A stretch of DNA of 64,000 bases from contig NZ_SOMN01000014.1 in the NCBI RefSeq assembly GCF_004564235.1, forward strand, positions 1-64,000, written 5' to 3'. Under the pieces are notes generated by a model. The model was not told where the DNA came from and searched no databases. It saw only the letters and a list, made by a program, of their open reading frames with translations. Numbering within the stretch: the first letter of the stretch is position 1; each line of letters opens with the position of its first letter. The position numbers and the translations under genes were made by a program. Below, piece after piece: positions 53,062-60,789 of this stretch. Source of the DNA: Cohnella luojiensis (GTDB lineage: Bacteria > Bacillota > Bacilli > Paenibacillales > Paenibacillaceae).

Positions 53062-53071
53062 GAAACGTTTC
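53062..53071. promoter_or_regulatory. LacI-type operator O2
   Basis: GAAACGTTTC, with C on the left flank, 133 bases upstream of the binding-protein start codon. Confidence 0.7.
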
Positions 53072-53084
53072 AATCCATACAAAT

Positions 53085-53094
53085 AAAGCGCTTT
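53085..53094. promoter_or_regulatory. cre-like site (AAAGCGCTTT)
   Basis: This perfect palindrome with central GCGC resembles the core of catabolite-responsive elements bound by CcpA. It lies 13 bp from operator O2, so carbon-catabolite control of the transport unit is plausible. Confidence 0.5.
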
Positions 53095-53211
53095 CTTATT
53101 TACGATATAACAAGGACAAAACCCACATAATCGATTGAATATGTTTGATTTGCCCTATTTTAATTCACTTACACTTTTTGTAAGCCTTTTCATTTCTGCT
53201 TGAATCTGATT

Positions 53212-53223
53212 CGAAACGTTTCG
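53212..53223. promoter_or_regulatory. LacI-type operator O3
   Basis: CGAAACGTTTCG, perfect palindrome, 151 bp centre to centre from O2, allowing a DNA loop over the promoter. Confidence 0.7.
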
Positions 53224-53276
53224 CTTTTCACCAAGAATTTACCATAGACTCAAGACGGAATCAACAACCATTTTTA

Positions 53277-54401
53277 CTACGGCGATACGGCAAGCGATTC
53301 GGACAACGATAAGACTTCCTCTGCCGTCACTTCCCTGCCGAGTCGGTTCGAAATGTAGATTCCTTCGCTGATCAGCATCGTTTGGAGAGCGAGGTTAGCC
53401 GTCGGTTCAAGCTCAACCCGACCTTGAAGCGCCGCGATCCAATGATGCTGGGAGGAATCATAGGCATCGGGATTGTCCCTGAGATTATGCCACCTGTAAT
53501 TCATGGCGTCGAGATTGAAGGTGCTGTCCATCTCCATATCGCACATGTTGGTGTGATAGCTAAGAGGCTGCCATTTGCCCGCGGCATATCCCGGAAGCCG
53601 GATGCCGCCTTCGGAACCGACGACGCTGCTTCCTTCGAAGTCGTTCATATGGATCGCCCAAGATTCGATGATATCCATCGTCAACCCATCCTTGAAGCGG
53701 ACGAAACCTACGCCCAATTCCTCGACATCAAACCGCGAAATGTTTTTCCGGCGCTCGTCGATTTCCATTTCCTGATAGGTTTTGCCGGAAATGGTGAGGA
53801 CTTCCGGGCGGTCCATCAGATAGAGCAGCTGCGAGATCCGATACACGCCCATGTCGAACAAGGCCCCGCCTCCGGCTGTCTCCTTCCTAGTAAAGTACGG
53901 CGTGCCGTATCCGTCGACATAAGGACGGCCGCGGCGTCGGTATCCGGTGGACCGGGCATGGAAGATTTTACCTAGCTTCCCGGCGTCGATCAGCGTCTTC
54001 GCCGCTTTCGTTTCCTTGCTGTACAGGAAGCTGAGCTGTATATGCAAATGTTTGCCGTACTGCTTGGCGGCTTCCACCATGGACAAGCCGTCCTTGTAGG
54101 AGCCTGCGATCGGCTTTTCGCAATAAGCATGCTTGCCGGATTTCAAGACCTCGATCGTGACCGGCGCATGGAAATTGTTATGCAAGCAGATGTCGATCGC
54201 ATCAAGGTCGTCCCGTTTCAGCATTTCTTTGTAGTCGGTGTAGATGTTCGGGATCTTGTATTTCTCGGCAACGTTCTTCAGTTCGGCTTCGTTGATGTCG
54301 GATGCCGCAACCACTTCAACCCCGTTGATTTCGGCATAGGTATCCAAATGCATCTTGCCGATCAATCCGACGCCGATAATGCCCACTCTGATCTTTTCCA
54401 A
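53277..54401 (-). CDS. Gfo/Idh/MocA family oxidoreductase
   Basis: A 374-residue NAD(P)-dependent oxidoreductase. The Rossmann motif is VGIIGVGLIGKMHLDTYAEI, followed by the family's HAYCEKPIAGSYKDG with the catalytic Lys of the EKP motif and a C-terminal domain with FDVEELGVGFVRFKDGLTMD. Start is TTG with GAGGAGG upstream. Third gene of the unit with the cytosolic PF10091 protein and an isomerase-like protein. Family members oxidise hydroxyls on sugars or inositols, including C3 oxidation of glycosides. Confidence 0.88.
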   Translation of the reverse strand: MEKIRVGIIGVGLIGKMHLDTYAEINGVEVVAASDINEAELKNVAEKYKIPNIYTDYKEMLKRDDLDAIDICLHNNFHAPVTIEVLKSGKHAYCEKPIAGSYKDGLSMVEAAKQYGKHLHIQLSFLYSKETKAAKTLIDAGKLGKIFHARSTGYRRRGRPYVDGYGTPYFTRKETAGGGALFDMGVYRISQLLYLMDRPEVLTISGKTYQEMEIDERRKNISRFDVEELGVGFVRFKDGLTMDIIESWAIHMNDFEGSSVVGSEGGIRLPGYAAGKWQPLSYHTNMCDMEMDSTFNLDAMNYRWHNLRDNPDAYDSSQHHWIAALQGRVELEPTANLALQTMLISEGIYISNRLGREVTAEEVLSLSESLAVSP

Positions 54402-54419
54402 AATTGCCGCCTCCTCGGA

Positions 54420-55184
54420 TTAGTTTGATTTTAAATGCGCGAGCTGCCTGCGGATGTTGGCCAGCTGCCACTCGACTTCCACATACTCGTTTTTGCTGGA
54501 ATGGTGCTCCACGCTGTAATGTCCGGTATAGCCCGCATCCATCAGATGCTTGATTTTTTCCTCGTAACGCGGCAGTACCCATGCGGCAAAATGAGTGTGG
54601 AAAGCGTATTGAGAACAGAGACGGTCCCCGTTCTCCTTGTCGGCATCCCAGTTCTCCAAATGCAGCAGGATTCCGAAAGCCGGACTGTCCACCGCTTCCA
54701 CCAGGCGCTTGATGTTTGCCGGATCGCGCGACGTGCCCCAATGATTTTCGGGACCGACCTTGTATCCGTTGTTTTCCGCGCGATGGGCAAATTCCTTGTA
54801 TGTTTTCACCGTGTAATCGAATTGTTCGTCGCTCATCGCTAGATCATGGCCGCCCATATCGATTCTGACCGTCTGCGCGCCCAGAATTTCCGCTGCGCGT
54901 AAGTTTTTCAGCGCATTCTCGTAGTTTTGCTTGCGCTGCACCTCATCTGCTTCCCAAACATGAGCGCCATCCACGCACAAGTTGGCCAGATGCAGCTCTC
55001 TTTCATCCATCGCTGCGCGAATCTTCAGCAGATAGTCTTCCTCGTAGGAAGTGAGCATGATGTTCCAGATATCCGCCCCGGAGACATGATAGCGGTACTT
55101 AAGGCTCTCGAGATAACCGAAGAGGTCGATTTTTCCCTCGTTAAACAGTCCGTGAAACGAGTAAGACGCGATAGATATGTTCAT
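54420..55184 (-). CDS. sugar phosphate isomerase/epimerase-like TIM barrel, copy 2
   Basis: A 254-residue PF01261-type barrel: FHGLFNEGKIDLFGYLESLK, TVRIDMGGHDLAMSDEQFDY, GPENHWGTSRDPANIKRLVE and HYSVEHHSSKNEYVEVEWQL. The Glu, Asp, His metal set is visible. AGGAGG precedes the ATG. It sits between the PF10091 hydrolase and the Gfo/Idh gene, spaced 20 and 18 bp. In such pairs the barrel often acts on the 3-keto product of a Gfo/Idh enzyme (elimination, hydration or epimerisation). Exact reaction unknown. Confidence 0.82.
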   Translation of the reverse strand: MNISIASYSFHGLFNEGKIDLFGYLESLKYRYHVSGADIWNIMLTSYEEDYLLKIRAAMDERELHLANLCVDGAHVWEADEVQRKQNYENALKNLRAAEILGAQTVRIDMGGHDLAMSDEQFDYTVKTYKEFAHRAENNGYKVGPENHWGTSRDPANIKRLVEAVDSPAFGILLHLENWDADKENGDRLCSQYAFHTHFAAWVLPRYEEKIKHLMDAGYTGHYSVEHHSSKNEYVEVEWQLANIRRQLAHLKSN

Positions 55185-55204
55185 TTACTTCCTCCTGGCC
55201 GCGA

Positions 55205-56437
55205 TTACGCGAGTGTATTGGCCTCCCGGCTAACGACACCGGTTTTCTTCATTCCTTCTTGAACATGCTTGTTCTTCATGAAAATATTCCATACGAATTC
55301 GCTTCTGTAGTTCTCGATCATGAGCAAGGTTATGCCTTTATCGATGCCGATCACGTCTTCCGCCACCCACGTCGGCGTAACATCGAGGTTATAAGCATCC
55401 CGGAAGCCGTACTTGCCCCAAAGCTGCGGCACTTCGTGGTAGAAATGCATCAAAGCATCGATCGACTCCCGAGGCGTGAACACGATGGAACCGGCGGCCC
55501 CGCAAGGCGGGATGGTGCTGTCGACGAAATCGCGGTCGGTCGTGTTCGGGTCTGCTCCGTAGCCCCCGCTGTATCCTTTGGGTCCGTCGCAAGCAGTCAG
55601 TCCCCAGGAATTCGGACCGAAGGTTCTGTACTGGCCGGCCCTATCGATACAGAATTGACGCGCAGCTTTCGAAGCAAGGACCGAGTTCTCGAACCAATCT
55701 CTTCCATCGCGGTCTATCTTGCCTCGCAAGTCGAACCAAGCATGCGAGAATTGATAGACGAACAAAGCGCCCTGCGTACTGTGTATGATCGGTTCGATAC
55801 CATTATAGGAACCGACATAACGGTCGAAATCGTAGAACATTTCCGGATCTGCCGGATGGGTCGGCGAACCCGCTCCGAGGAAATACATCATGAACTGCTC
55901 GGCGTAATGGTCCCAAGTACCGAAATGGCCTCCCTTATTTTCGAGATAACCCATGTAAAACTGGTTGGTTGCAGGATTACGGTACCAGTTCCAATCGACC
56001 TGCCGATATAGCCGGTCGGCAAGCGCTTTCACTTCGCCGCCGAAATACTCGCCCGACGCGATCGCTCCACAGATCAGAATCGCCGTATCGATGACCGAGA
56101 TCTCGCATCCGCGGTATTGCTTTGCCGTCTGCATATCCAAAAAATGATGAAAGAATCCGTGATTATGTTCGACGTTGTTCAGCATTGTCCCAAGCATTCC
56201 GATGGTACGTTCTTCGGCTTCCTTTCGTCCGACCCATCCGCGTTCTACTCCGATCGCATAGGCGGTGAGACCGTATCCCATTGATGCGATGCTTGCCATC
56301 TCCTTCTGGCCGGGAGCACGGTCACGAATCAGTCCGTAGCCGGGACTGTTCGGATCCTGGTTCGCTTCTTCCCAGAAAAATTGAAATGACAACCGGCTTT
56401 CCAGCTCCAATAACTCTTCTTCTGTGATGAGGATCAC
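55205..56437 (-). CDS. PF10091 glucoamylase-like (GH144-type) protein, cytosolic
   Basis: The 410-residue homologue of the lipoprotein at 39014-40324 lacks any signal peptide (it begins MILITEEELLELESRLSFQF), so it works inside the cell. Shared blocks include FQFFWEEANQDPNSPGYGLI, GYGLTAYAIGVERGW, FVYQFSHAWFDLRG and GITLLMIENYRSEFVW. Probably it degrades the imported oligosaccharide. First gene of a three-gene unit with two operators around its promoter. The start follows GGAAGTGATC, a modest ribosome site. Confidence 0.83.
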   Translation of the reverse strand: MILITEEELLELESRLSFQFFWEEANQDPNSPGYGLIRDRAPGQKEMASIASMGYGLTAYAIGVERGWVGRKEAEERTIGMLGTMLNNVEHNHGFFHHFLDMQTAKQYRGCEISVIDTAILICGAIASGEYFGGEVKALADRLYRQVDWNWYRNPATNQFYMGYLENKGGHFGTWDHYAEQFMMYFLGAGSPTHPADPEMFYDFDRYVGSYNGIEPIIHSTQGALFVYQFSHAWFDLRGKIDRDGRDWFENSVLASKAARQFCIDRAGQYRTFGPNSWGLTACDGPKGYSGGYGADPNTTDRDFVDSTIPPCGAAGSIVFTPRESIDALMHFYHEVPQLWGKYGFRDAYNLDVTPTWVAEDVIGIDKGITLLMIENYRSEFVWNIFMKNKHVQEGMKKTGVVSREANTLA

Positions 56438-56459
56438 TTCCTTATCTCATTGATAATAC

Positions 56460-56469
56460 GAAACGTTTC
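56460..56469. promoter_or_regulatory. LacI-type operator O4 over the start site
   Basis: GAAACGTTTC lies just downstream of the -10 of the promoter below, where a bound repressor would block initiation. Confidence 0.72.
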
Positions 56470-56474
56470 AAATT

Positions 56475-56503
56475 ATGTTATGAAAGTAATTAAGCGCTTC
56501 CAA
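56475..56503 (-). promoter_or_regulatory. promoter of the PF10091/isomerase/oxidoreductase unit
   Basis: On the minus strand TTGGAA, 17 bp, TAACAT. A cre-like AAGCGCTT (56492-56499) overlaps the -35. Operators O4 and O5 flank it. Confidence 0.55.
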
Positions 56504-56512
56504 AACATCATA

Positions 56513-56532
56513 AATTCGAAACGTTTCGAATT
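56513..56532. promoter_or_regulatory. LacI-type operator O5, 20-bp perfect palindrome
   Basis: AATTCGAAACGTTTCGAATT is the longest and probably strongest copy, 10 bp upstream of the -35; its centre is 58 bp from that of O4. Confidence 0.75.
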
Positions 56533-56689
56533 TAGTTCCTATACTATCACCAGCTTTGCATTTTGAAAAGGTTTTTTTATCGGTTGGTTGACGTCTGTAA
56601 AACAAACGGCAAGATATGTTTATAAAATAAATAGACCCATGCGCAATGGCAAAGGTCATAAGGGAAAACTATCATCTAAACGGTTTCTA

Positions 56690-57085
56690 TTAACTCGTAG
56701 CTTCAATCCACTTTGCTGTCAATTCCGCAAGCTTATCTTTCTTTGCTTTCACATCGTTCATATCCGTAAGCTTTACTATAGCTCTGTCACCGGAAACCCA
56801 ATCCAAAAGCCCCGTGTTGTCAACAAACAAAGGATCCTTCCCCACGTTCTCTTTAGCCTTGGCTCCGCGATGAAAGATAAGTCGGATAAATCCTTCACCT
56901 TGCAGATTAAACGTCACCTTATCTTCATTATTAAAACAGAAACTCGGCGCATTCCATTTAATGTGTTCGGTAATTTGATTATTCGCGCTTAAGATGATTT
57001 GTCGAACTTCCTCTATTTCGTTCTTAAGGGGGTGTTCGAGATTGTTCATATACTCGACTACTTGTTCATGACCGGACAGTTTCAA
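56690..57085 (-). CDS. DUF1801 domain protein
   Basis: A TTG at 57085 with AAAGGAG about 10 bases upstream is preferred; longer starts reach 57175 but have no family likeness. The 131-residue product contains SGHEQVVEYMNNLEHPLKNE, EHIKWNAPSFCFNNEDKVTF and FHRGAKAKENVG, the pattern of the DUF1801/YdhG family, a small alpha-beta domain of unknown function seen in many bacilli. It is monocistronic and divergent from the GNAT gene. Not related to the sugar locus. Confidence 0.8.
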   Translation of the reverse strand: MKLSGHEQVVEYMNNLEHPLKNEIEEVRQIILSANNQITEHIKWNAPSFCFNNEDKVTFNLQGEGFIRLIFHRGAKAKENVGKDPLFVDNTGLLDWVSGDRAIVKLTDMNDVKAKKDKLAELTAKWIEATS

Positions 57086-57173
57086 GATCTCTAGCTCCTT
57101 TCGATTGAAAATAGGGAACATTCGTTCTACAATATCTATATTAAAATAGGTACGAAAAACAGGAGGACATATC

Positions 57174-57695
57174 ATGAATAACGATATTCAACCCGCTCAG
57201 CCGATGCCGCCTAAGGTTAGCATTCGTCCGTGGACCGAGGGTGATCTGTTGCTATTGCAGCGCATGAACACTGAAGAAATGTGGGCGCACTTGGGTGGTC
57301 CCGAATCAGATGTAGCGGTGATAGCTCGGCACCAGAGATACCTCCGTGCTGTTCCCGGTAAGGTTCGCATGTTTGTTATCCTATTCGGTTCTGAGCCTGC
57401 GGGCAACGTGGGGTATTGGCAACGGCGATGGAAGGAACAGGATGTCTATGAAGCAGGTTGGGGTGTGCTGCCTGACTTTCAAGGTCAAGGCATTGCAACG
57501 CTTGCAACTTCGGAGATGCTAGATATCCTCCGTACAGATGATCCCAAGGCAGTCGTACATACCTTTCCATCCTTCGACAATCCAGCATCCAATGCCATCT
57601 GCCGGAAGCTGGGTTTCTCCTTCCTGAATGAAACCGAATTTGAATTTCCGCCAGGTTCATGGATAAAATGCAATGATTGGCGTCTCGTCTTGTAG
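57174..57695 (+). CDS. GNAT family N-acetyltransferase
   Basis: A 173-residue acetyltransferase. The RimJ/RimL-like features are VSIRPWTEGDLLLLQRMNTE at the start, the acetyl-CoA motif AGWGVLPDFQGQGIATLATS (V-x-P-x-x-Q-x-x-G-x-A) and the C-terminal NAICRKLGFSF, then RLVL. AGGAGG lies 6 bases before the ATG. Substrate unknown; ribosomal-protein or small-molecule amines are typical for this group. A bidirectional terminator follows. Confidence 0.87.
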   Translation: MNNDIQPAQPMPPKVSIRPWTEGDLLLLQRMNTEEMWAHLGGPESDVAVIARHQRYLRAVPGKVRMFVILFGSEPAGNVGYWQRRWKEQDVYEAGWGVLPDFQGQGIATLATSEMLDILRTDDPKAVVHTFPSFDNPASNAICRKLGFSFLNETEFEFPPGSWIKCNDWRLVL

Positions 57696-57761
57696 AGTTA
57701 AGAACGGATCGTTGGAATGAGTTTACCATCGGATCGCCGATCGCACAATATATGGAAACGA

Positions 57762-57805
57762 AAAAGCAGCTTGAAAAGCCCATTAGAGCCTTCCAAGCTG
57801 CTTTT
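57762..57805. terminator. bidirectional rho-independent terminator
   Basis: AAAAGCAGCTTG and CAAGCTGCTTTT form a 12-bp stem around 20 bases, between the convergent GNAT and unknown genes; A and T tracts lie on both flanks. Confidence 0.88.
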
Positions 57806-57822
57806 AGTTTCATTCCTAATTT

Positions 57823-58722
57823 TTAAAATCGCTCCGGCCACTCCATTTTCGGATGAAAATTATACAGCAGGCAGTACGAGTGCAATACGGCGTTCGCCCA
57901 GCGCGATTTGAACATCAAGGGCTTCTTTTGCAGCCATTGCAGAGGATCGACCGTTACGGAAAAATCAATGTATTCCTCGAAAGTACCCTCAAATCGTTGC
58001 GGCCAGAAACGCTTTAACGGATGCGTCGGCAGGCGTCCTCCTGTGCTCACGTGGTCATAGGTTAGCTTCATCCATTCCATCAACGAAACCCCGGTCAACG
58101 TTTCGCTCATATCCTCCCACCCTGTCAACAATGAACCGTGCTTGCCCCATTCGACGCTAATTACCGCTCGCTGATCATTGCTTCTCGCTTCTTCCACCGC
58201 GACTTCCGATTGGATGACGCGGCTATGGAAAAAGCTCATGACCCGCGTGACGGACTCTTGCTCGGAATCGTACTCGATCCATACTTCTTCATGATCGCAC
58301 GGCTCGTAGTCGTCCGGAAAATCGTAATCGTCTTCCCAGAACAGATGGTACCCGATCAATGGCAATGAAGGGTGGTGAATCGCTACGAAATCCTTCAGAG
58401 GGAAGCATTCTTGAGGATTCATCCGTAGGACTGGGCAGAACTTATGAATAAGACGGATGTCATTATCCGTAAGAGGAATGATAGGGTCTTTATCCAGCAC
58501 GGCACGGTACTGCTCGCCGGCGCGGCGCAAATTGCCGTCCAGATGGTAATATTCGGCCTGCCATGACGAAAACTGCAGATGATCGGGACAAGCTTTTTTT
58601 AACAGTTCAAGCTGATGGATCGCAAACTGGTAGTAATCCGAGTTTGAAATTTTACCGGCTTTCACCAAATCCATGAGTTCATCGTTTGCCGATTTAAATT
58701 CTTTCGTATAAATATCGATCAT
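57823..58722 (-). CDS. protein of unknown function, last gene of the ABC unit
   Basis: The 299-residue protein has a helical N-terminal third that looks like a short TPR-type repeat (YYQFAIHQLELLKKACPDHL, WQAEYYHLDGNLRRAGEQYR) and a C-terminal domain rich in acidic and aromatic residues (IGYHLFWEDDYDFPDDYEPC, DHEEVWIEYD, VISVEWGKHGSL). No signal peptide is present. I do not recognise the family. It follows the permease by 21 bp with the same direction, so it may belong to the transporter operon, and ends at a strong terminator. Confidence 0.65.
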   Translation of the reverse strand: MIDIYTKEFKSANDELMDLVKAGKISNSDYYQFAIHQLELLKKACPDHLQFSSWQAEYYHLDGNLRRAGEQYRAVLDKDPIIPLTDNDIRLIHKFCPVLRMNPQECFPLKDFVAIHHPSLPLIGYHLFWEDDYDFPDDYEPCDHEEVWIEYDSEQESVTRVMSFFHSRVIQSEVAVEEARSNDQRAVISVEWGKHGSLLTGWEDMSETLTGVSLMEWMKLTYDHVSTGGRLPTHPLKRFWPQRFEGTFEEYIDFSVTVDPLQWLQKKPLMFKSRWANAVLHSYCLLYNFHPKMEWPERF

Positions 58723-58743
58723 TCCGTTCCCCTCCTTCTAGAC

Positions 58744-59583
58744 TCATAAGCGGGCCGTCTCTTCTTTTACCATAGAACGGATATAAAAGTAGCCGAGCAC
58801 CGAGCAGAGCAAAAAGGTAAAGAATGCGATCGCTGCCGCCTGTTCGCGTTCTTGGAACACGCCGAACACTTGCTCCATGGAAACCCCGAGCATCTGCGGA
58901 GCGTTCGGTCCGACAAGGAACGGAGCCGTAAACGAGCCTATGACGCCCATGAATACGAAAGTGGCCGCGACAAGGAACGTTTTGTACGATAAAGGAAACA
59001 CAATCTGGAAAAAGACGCGCAGCCTTCCGGCACCAACATCTTTAGCGCTCTCCAGCACCGAGTTTGGAATACCGGCAAGCGCCGAACTGAGCAGCATCGC
59101 TGTAAAGGGGATATTAAACCATAAGTTGGCGATGATAATCCCTTTTTGATCGAAAATGATCCGAGGCAGCGTTATCCCGATCAGCAATAAAAACCGGGAA
59201 AGCCAGCCATGATTTCCAAGAAGGTTAATTAAGCCATATGTTGCGATCACGCCTGGAATGAAGATCGGAATCATATAAGTTTTGCGTATCAGCTCGACCA
59301 GCCTTCCCGAGCTGAACCGCATGTACACGGCAAGCGCGTAGCTTACGATGAGCACGATCACGCAAGAAACGATCGTTACTTTCAATGTAAATAGGATATT
59401 CGAACGCATGGCCTTATCGGTAAATAGAAATTGGTAACGGCTCAAATCGAACCCGCCCGCATCGTTCCGCAAGCTTTCCACGAAAGAGAGCGCGATCGGG
59501 ATCACGACGATAACGAATAGCAGAAGAAAAGAGGGGATGACTAGAATCAGTCCCAGCATCCCCATTTTCATCGTCTTACTCAT
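58744..59583 (-). CDS. ABC transporter permease (PotB/FbpB-like), unit 2
   Basis: The ATG at 59583 overlaps the binding-protein stop by 4 bp (ATGA); a longer frame to 59607 would overlap more. The 279-residue protein has six membrane helices and the EAA loop LESAKDVGAGRLRVFFQIVF. It is of the type that imports spermidine, iron(III) or phosphonates, distinct from the sugar permeases of the previous locus. With the permease at 61861-62697 it forms the channel. Confidence 0.88.
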   Translation of the reverse strand: MSKTMKMGMLGLILVIPSFLLLFVIVVIPIALSFVESLRNDAGGFDLSRYQFLFTDKAMRSNILFTLKVTIVSCVIVLIVSYALAVYMRFSSGRLVELIRKTYMIPIFIPGVIATYGLINLLGNHGWLSRFLLLIGITLPRIIFDQKGIIIANLWFNIPFTAMLLSSALAGIPNSVLESAKDVGAGRLRVFFQIVFPLSYKTFLVAATFVFMGVIGSFTAPFLVGPNAPQMLGVSMEQVFGVFQEREQAAAIAFFTFLLCSVLGYFYIRSMVKEETARL

Positions 59584-60767
59584 TGCGCCGCGACTTCGCT
59601 CTGCCAACGCTTGGTGATTTCCTTGTCCAAATCACCAATGTTAAAGCTGCGGAAGCCCTCCGATACGCCTTTGAACGAATCTTGGATCTCCTGCGGCATA
59701 TTCGCAAGCTCGATACCTGGGAAGCCATGCATTTTCTCGACAATGATCCCTTGCGCCTCAGGCGACATCACATAACCAAGGAATTGATACACCGCTTCTT
59801 TTTTCTCGGACAGCTTCGGCACCATCAGATAGGTAGGGCCGCCGTTAAAGCCGGGCGTGATCTGTTTCATTTTGGTCGTGGCCGGCAGTTGGCCTTTAGC
59901 CGTTTGTTCCAGTACCATGTCGGACCATGCGGGAATCATGTCCACTTCTCCATTAGCAAGCAGATCAAGCGTGCCTTGGTTCTTCTTCGGATAAATTCCT
60001 TTGCCGTAAACATATTTACCAAGATCCTTTAACGTAGCGAACCCGCTATCCCAATCTTTTTGAATCGCCGGATCGGTGCTGTAGATCGCATCTTGGGGCA
60101 GATCCTTGTATATGGACGTCGAAACGAACGAGTTGCCCGAACCGCCAGTGGAGGGGTCATTATAGGCAAACTTTTCGGGGTTGTTGCGGATCCATTCGTA
60201 AAGCTCGTCAAGCGTGCTCGGAGGGGTGGTTACCTTCTCGCTGTTATAAGCCAGAACGACGGCAGATGCACGGTACGGTACGGCCAAATGGGAGACATTA
60301 TCCATTGTTTTCGAATTGATATTGCCGATGTTCGGGATGGAATCGAGGCTCAGCTTATCCCAAAGATCGTCTTTTCCGCCTTTGGTCACAGTAGAAAGGC
60401 TGTCTTCGTACAGGTCGATGTCTCCCGATCCTTTCCCCGCTTTTTTTGCAGCTAGAATGCGGTCATAGGTCGGCTGCGCGCCGGTTCCGGAAGGAATGTA
60501 CACGAGCTTGACTTTAACGTCCTTGTTTTGCTCTTCGAATTTCGGAACGAGCGTGTCCCACATGTCTTTCACGTTCTGGGATCCGGTAAAATAAAACGAG
60601 ATTTCAACGGGTGCGCTGGAAGCGGGATTGCTGCTTGACGAAGCAGGAGCGGAAGCGTCGGAGGATGAAGCATTAGCGTTGTCTGCTTTATTGCCGCAGC
60701 CGGCCAGAACCGTGAATGTCAAAGCTAGGGCCGACAATACCGTTAAACCTTTTTTTAAATGAAACAT
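59580..60767 (-). CDS. ABC transporter solute-binding lipoprotein, unit 2
   Basis: The 395-residue protein has a lipoprotein signal (GLTVLSALALTFTVLAGCGN, lipobox LAGC), a Ser-rich linker and a PotD/FbpA-like fold (EISFYFTGSQNVKDMWDTLV, YRASAVVLAYNSEKVTTPPS, GEVDMIPAWSDMVLEQTAKG). Ligand could be a phosphate ester, polyamine or metal complex; the GDPD gene in the unit favours a glycerophosphodiester-type ligand, by inference. It lies between the ATPase and a permease. Confidence 0.88.
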   Translation of the reverse strand: MFHLKKGLTVLSALALTFTVLAGCGNKADNANASSSDASAPASSSSNPASSAPVEISFYFTGSQNVKDMWDTLVPKFEEQNKDVKVKLVYIPSGTGAQPTYDRILAAKKAGKGSGDIDLYEDSLSTVTKGGKDDLWDKLSLDSIPNIGNINSKTMDNVSHLAVPYRASAVVLAYNSEKVTTPPSTLDELYEWIRNNPEKFAYNDPSTGGSGNSFVSTSIYKDLPQDAIYSTDPAIQKDWDSGFATLKDLGKYVYGKGIYPKKNQGTLDLLANGEVDMIPAWSDMVLEQTAKGQLPATTKMKQITPGFNGGPTYLMVPKLSEKKEAVYQFLGYVMSPEAQGIIVEKMHGFPGIELANMPQEIQDSFKGVSEGFRSFNIGDLDKEITKRWQSEVAAQ

Positions 60768-60789
60768 GTTGGAATTCCTCCTATTATTC

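Larger units (their letters stand above)
52930..53276. other. intergenic control region of the transport unit
   Basis: No gene is visible. It holds two operators (53062-53071 and 53212-53223) and a cre-like AAAGCGCTTT (53085-53094). The TTACACTTTTTGTAA dyad at about 53170-53184 may be a weak terminator for the Gfo/Idh unit, whose stop is at 53277. The exact -35/-10 is uncertain. Confidence 0.6.
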
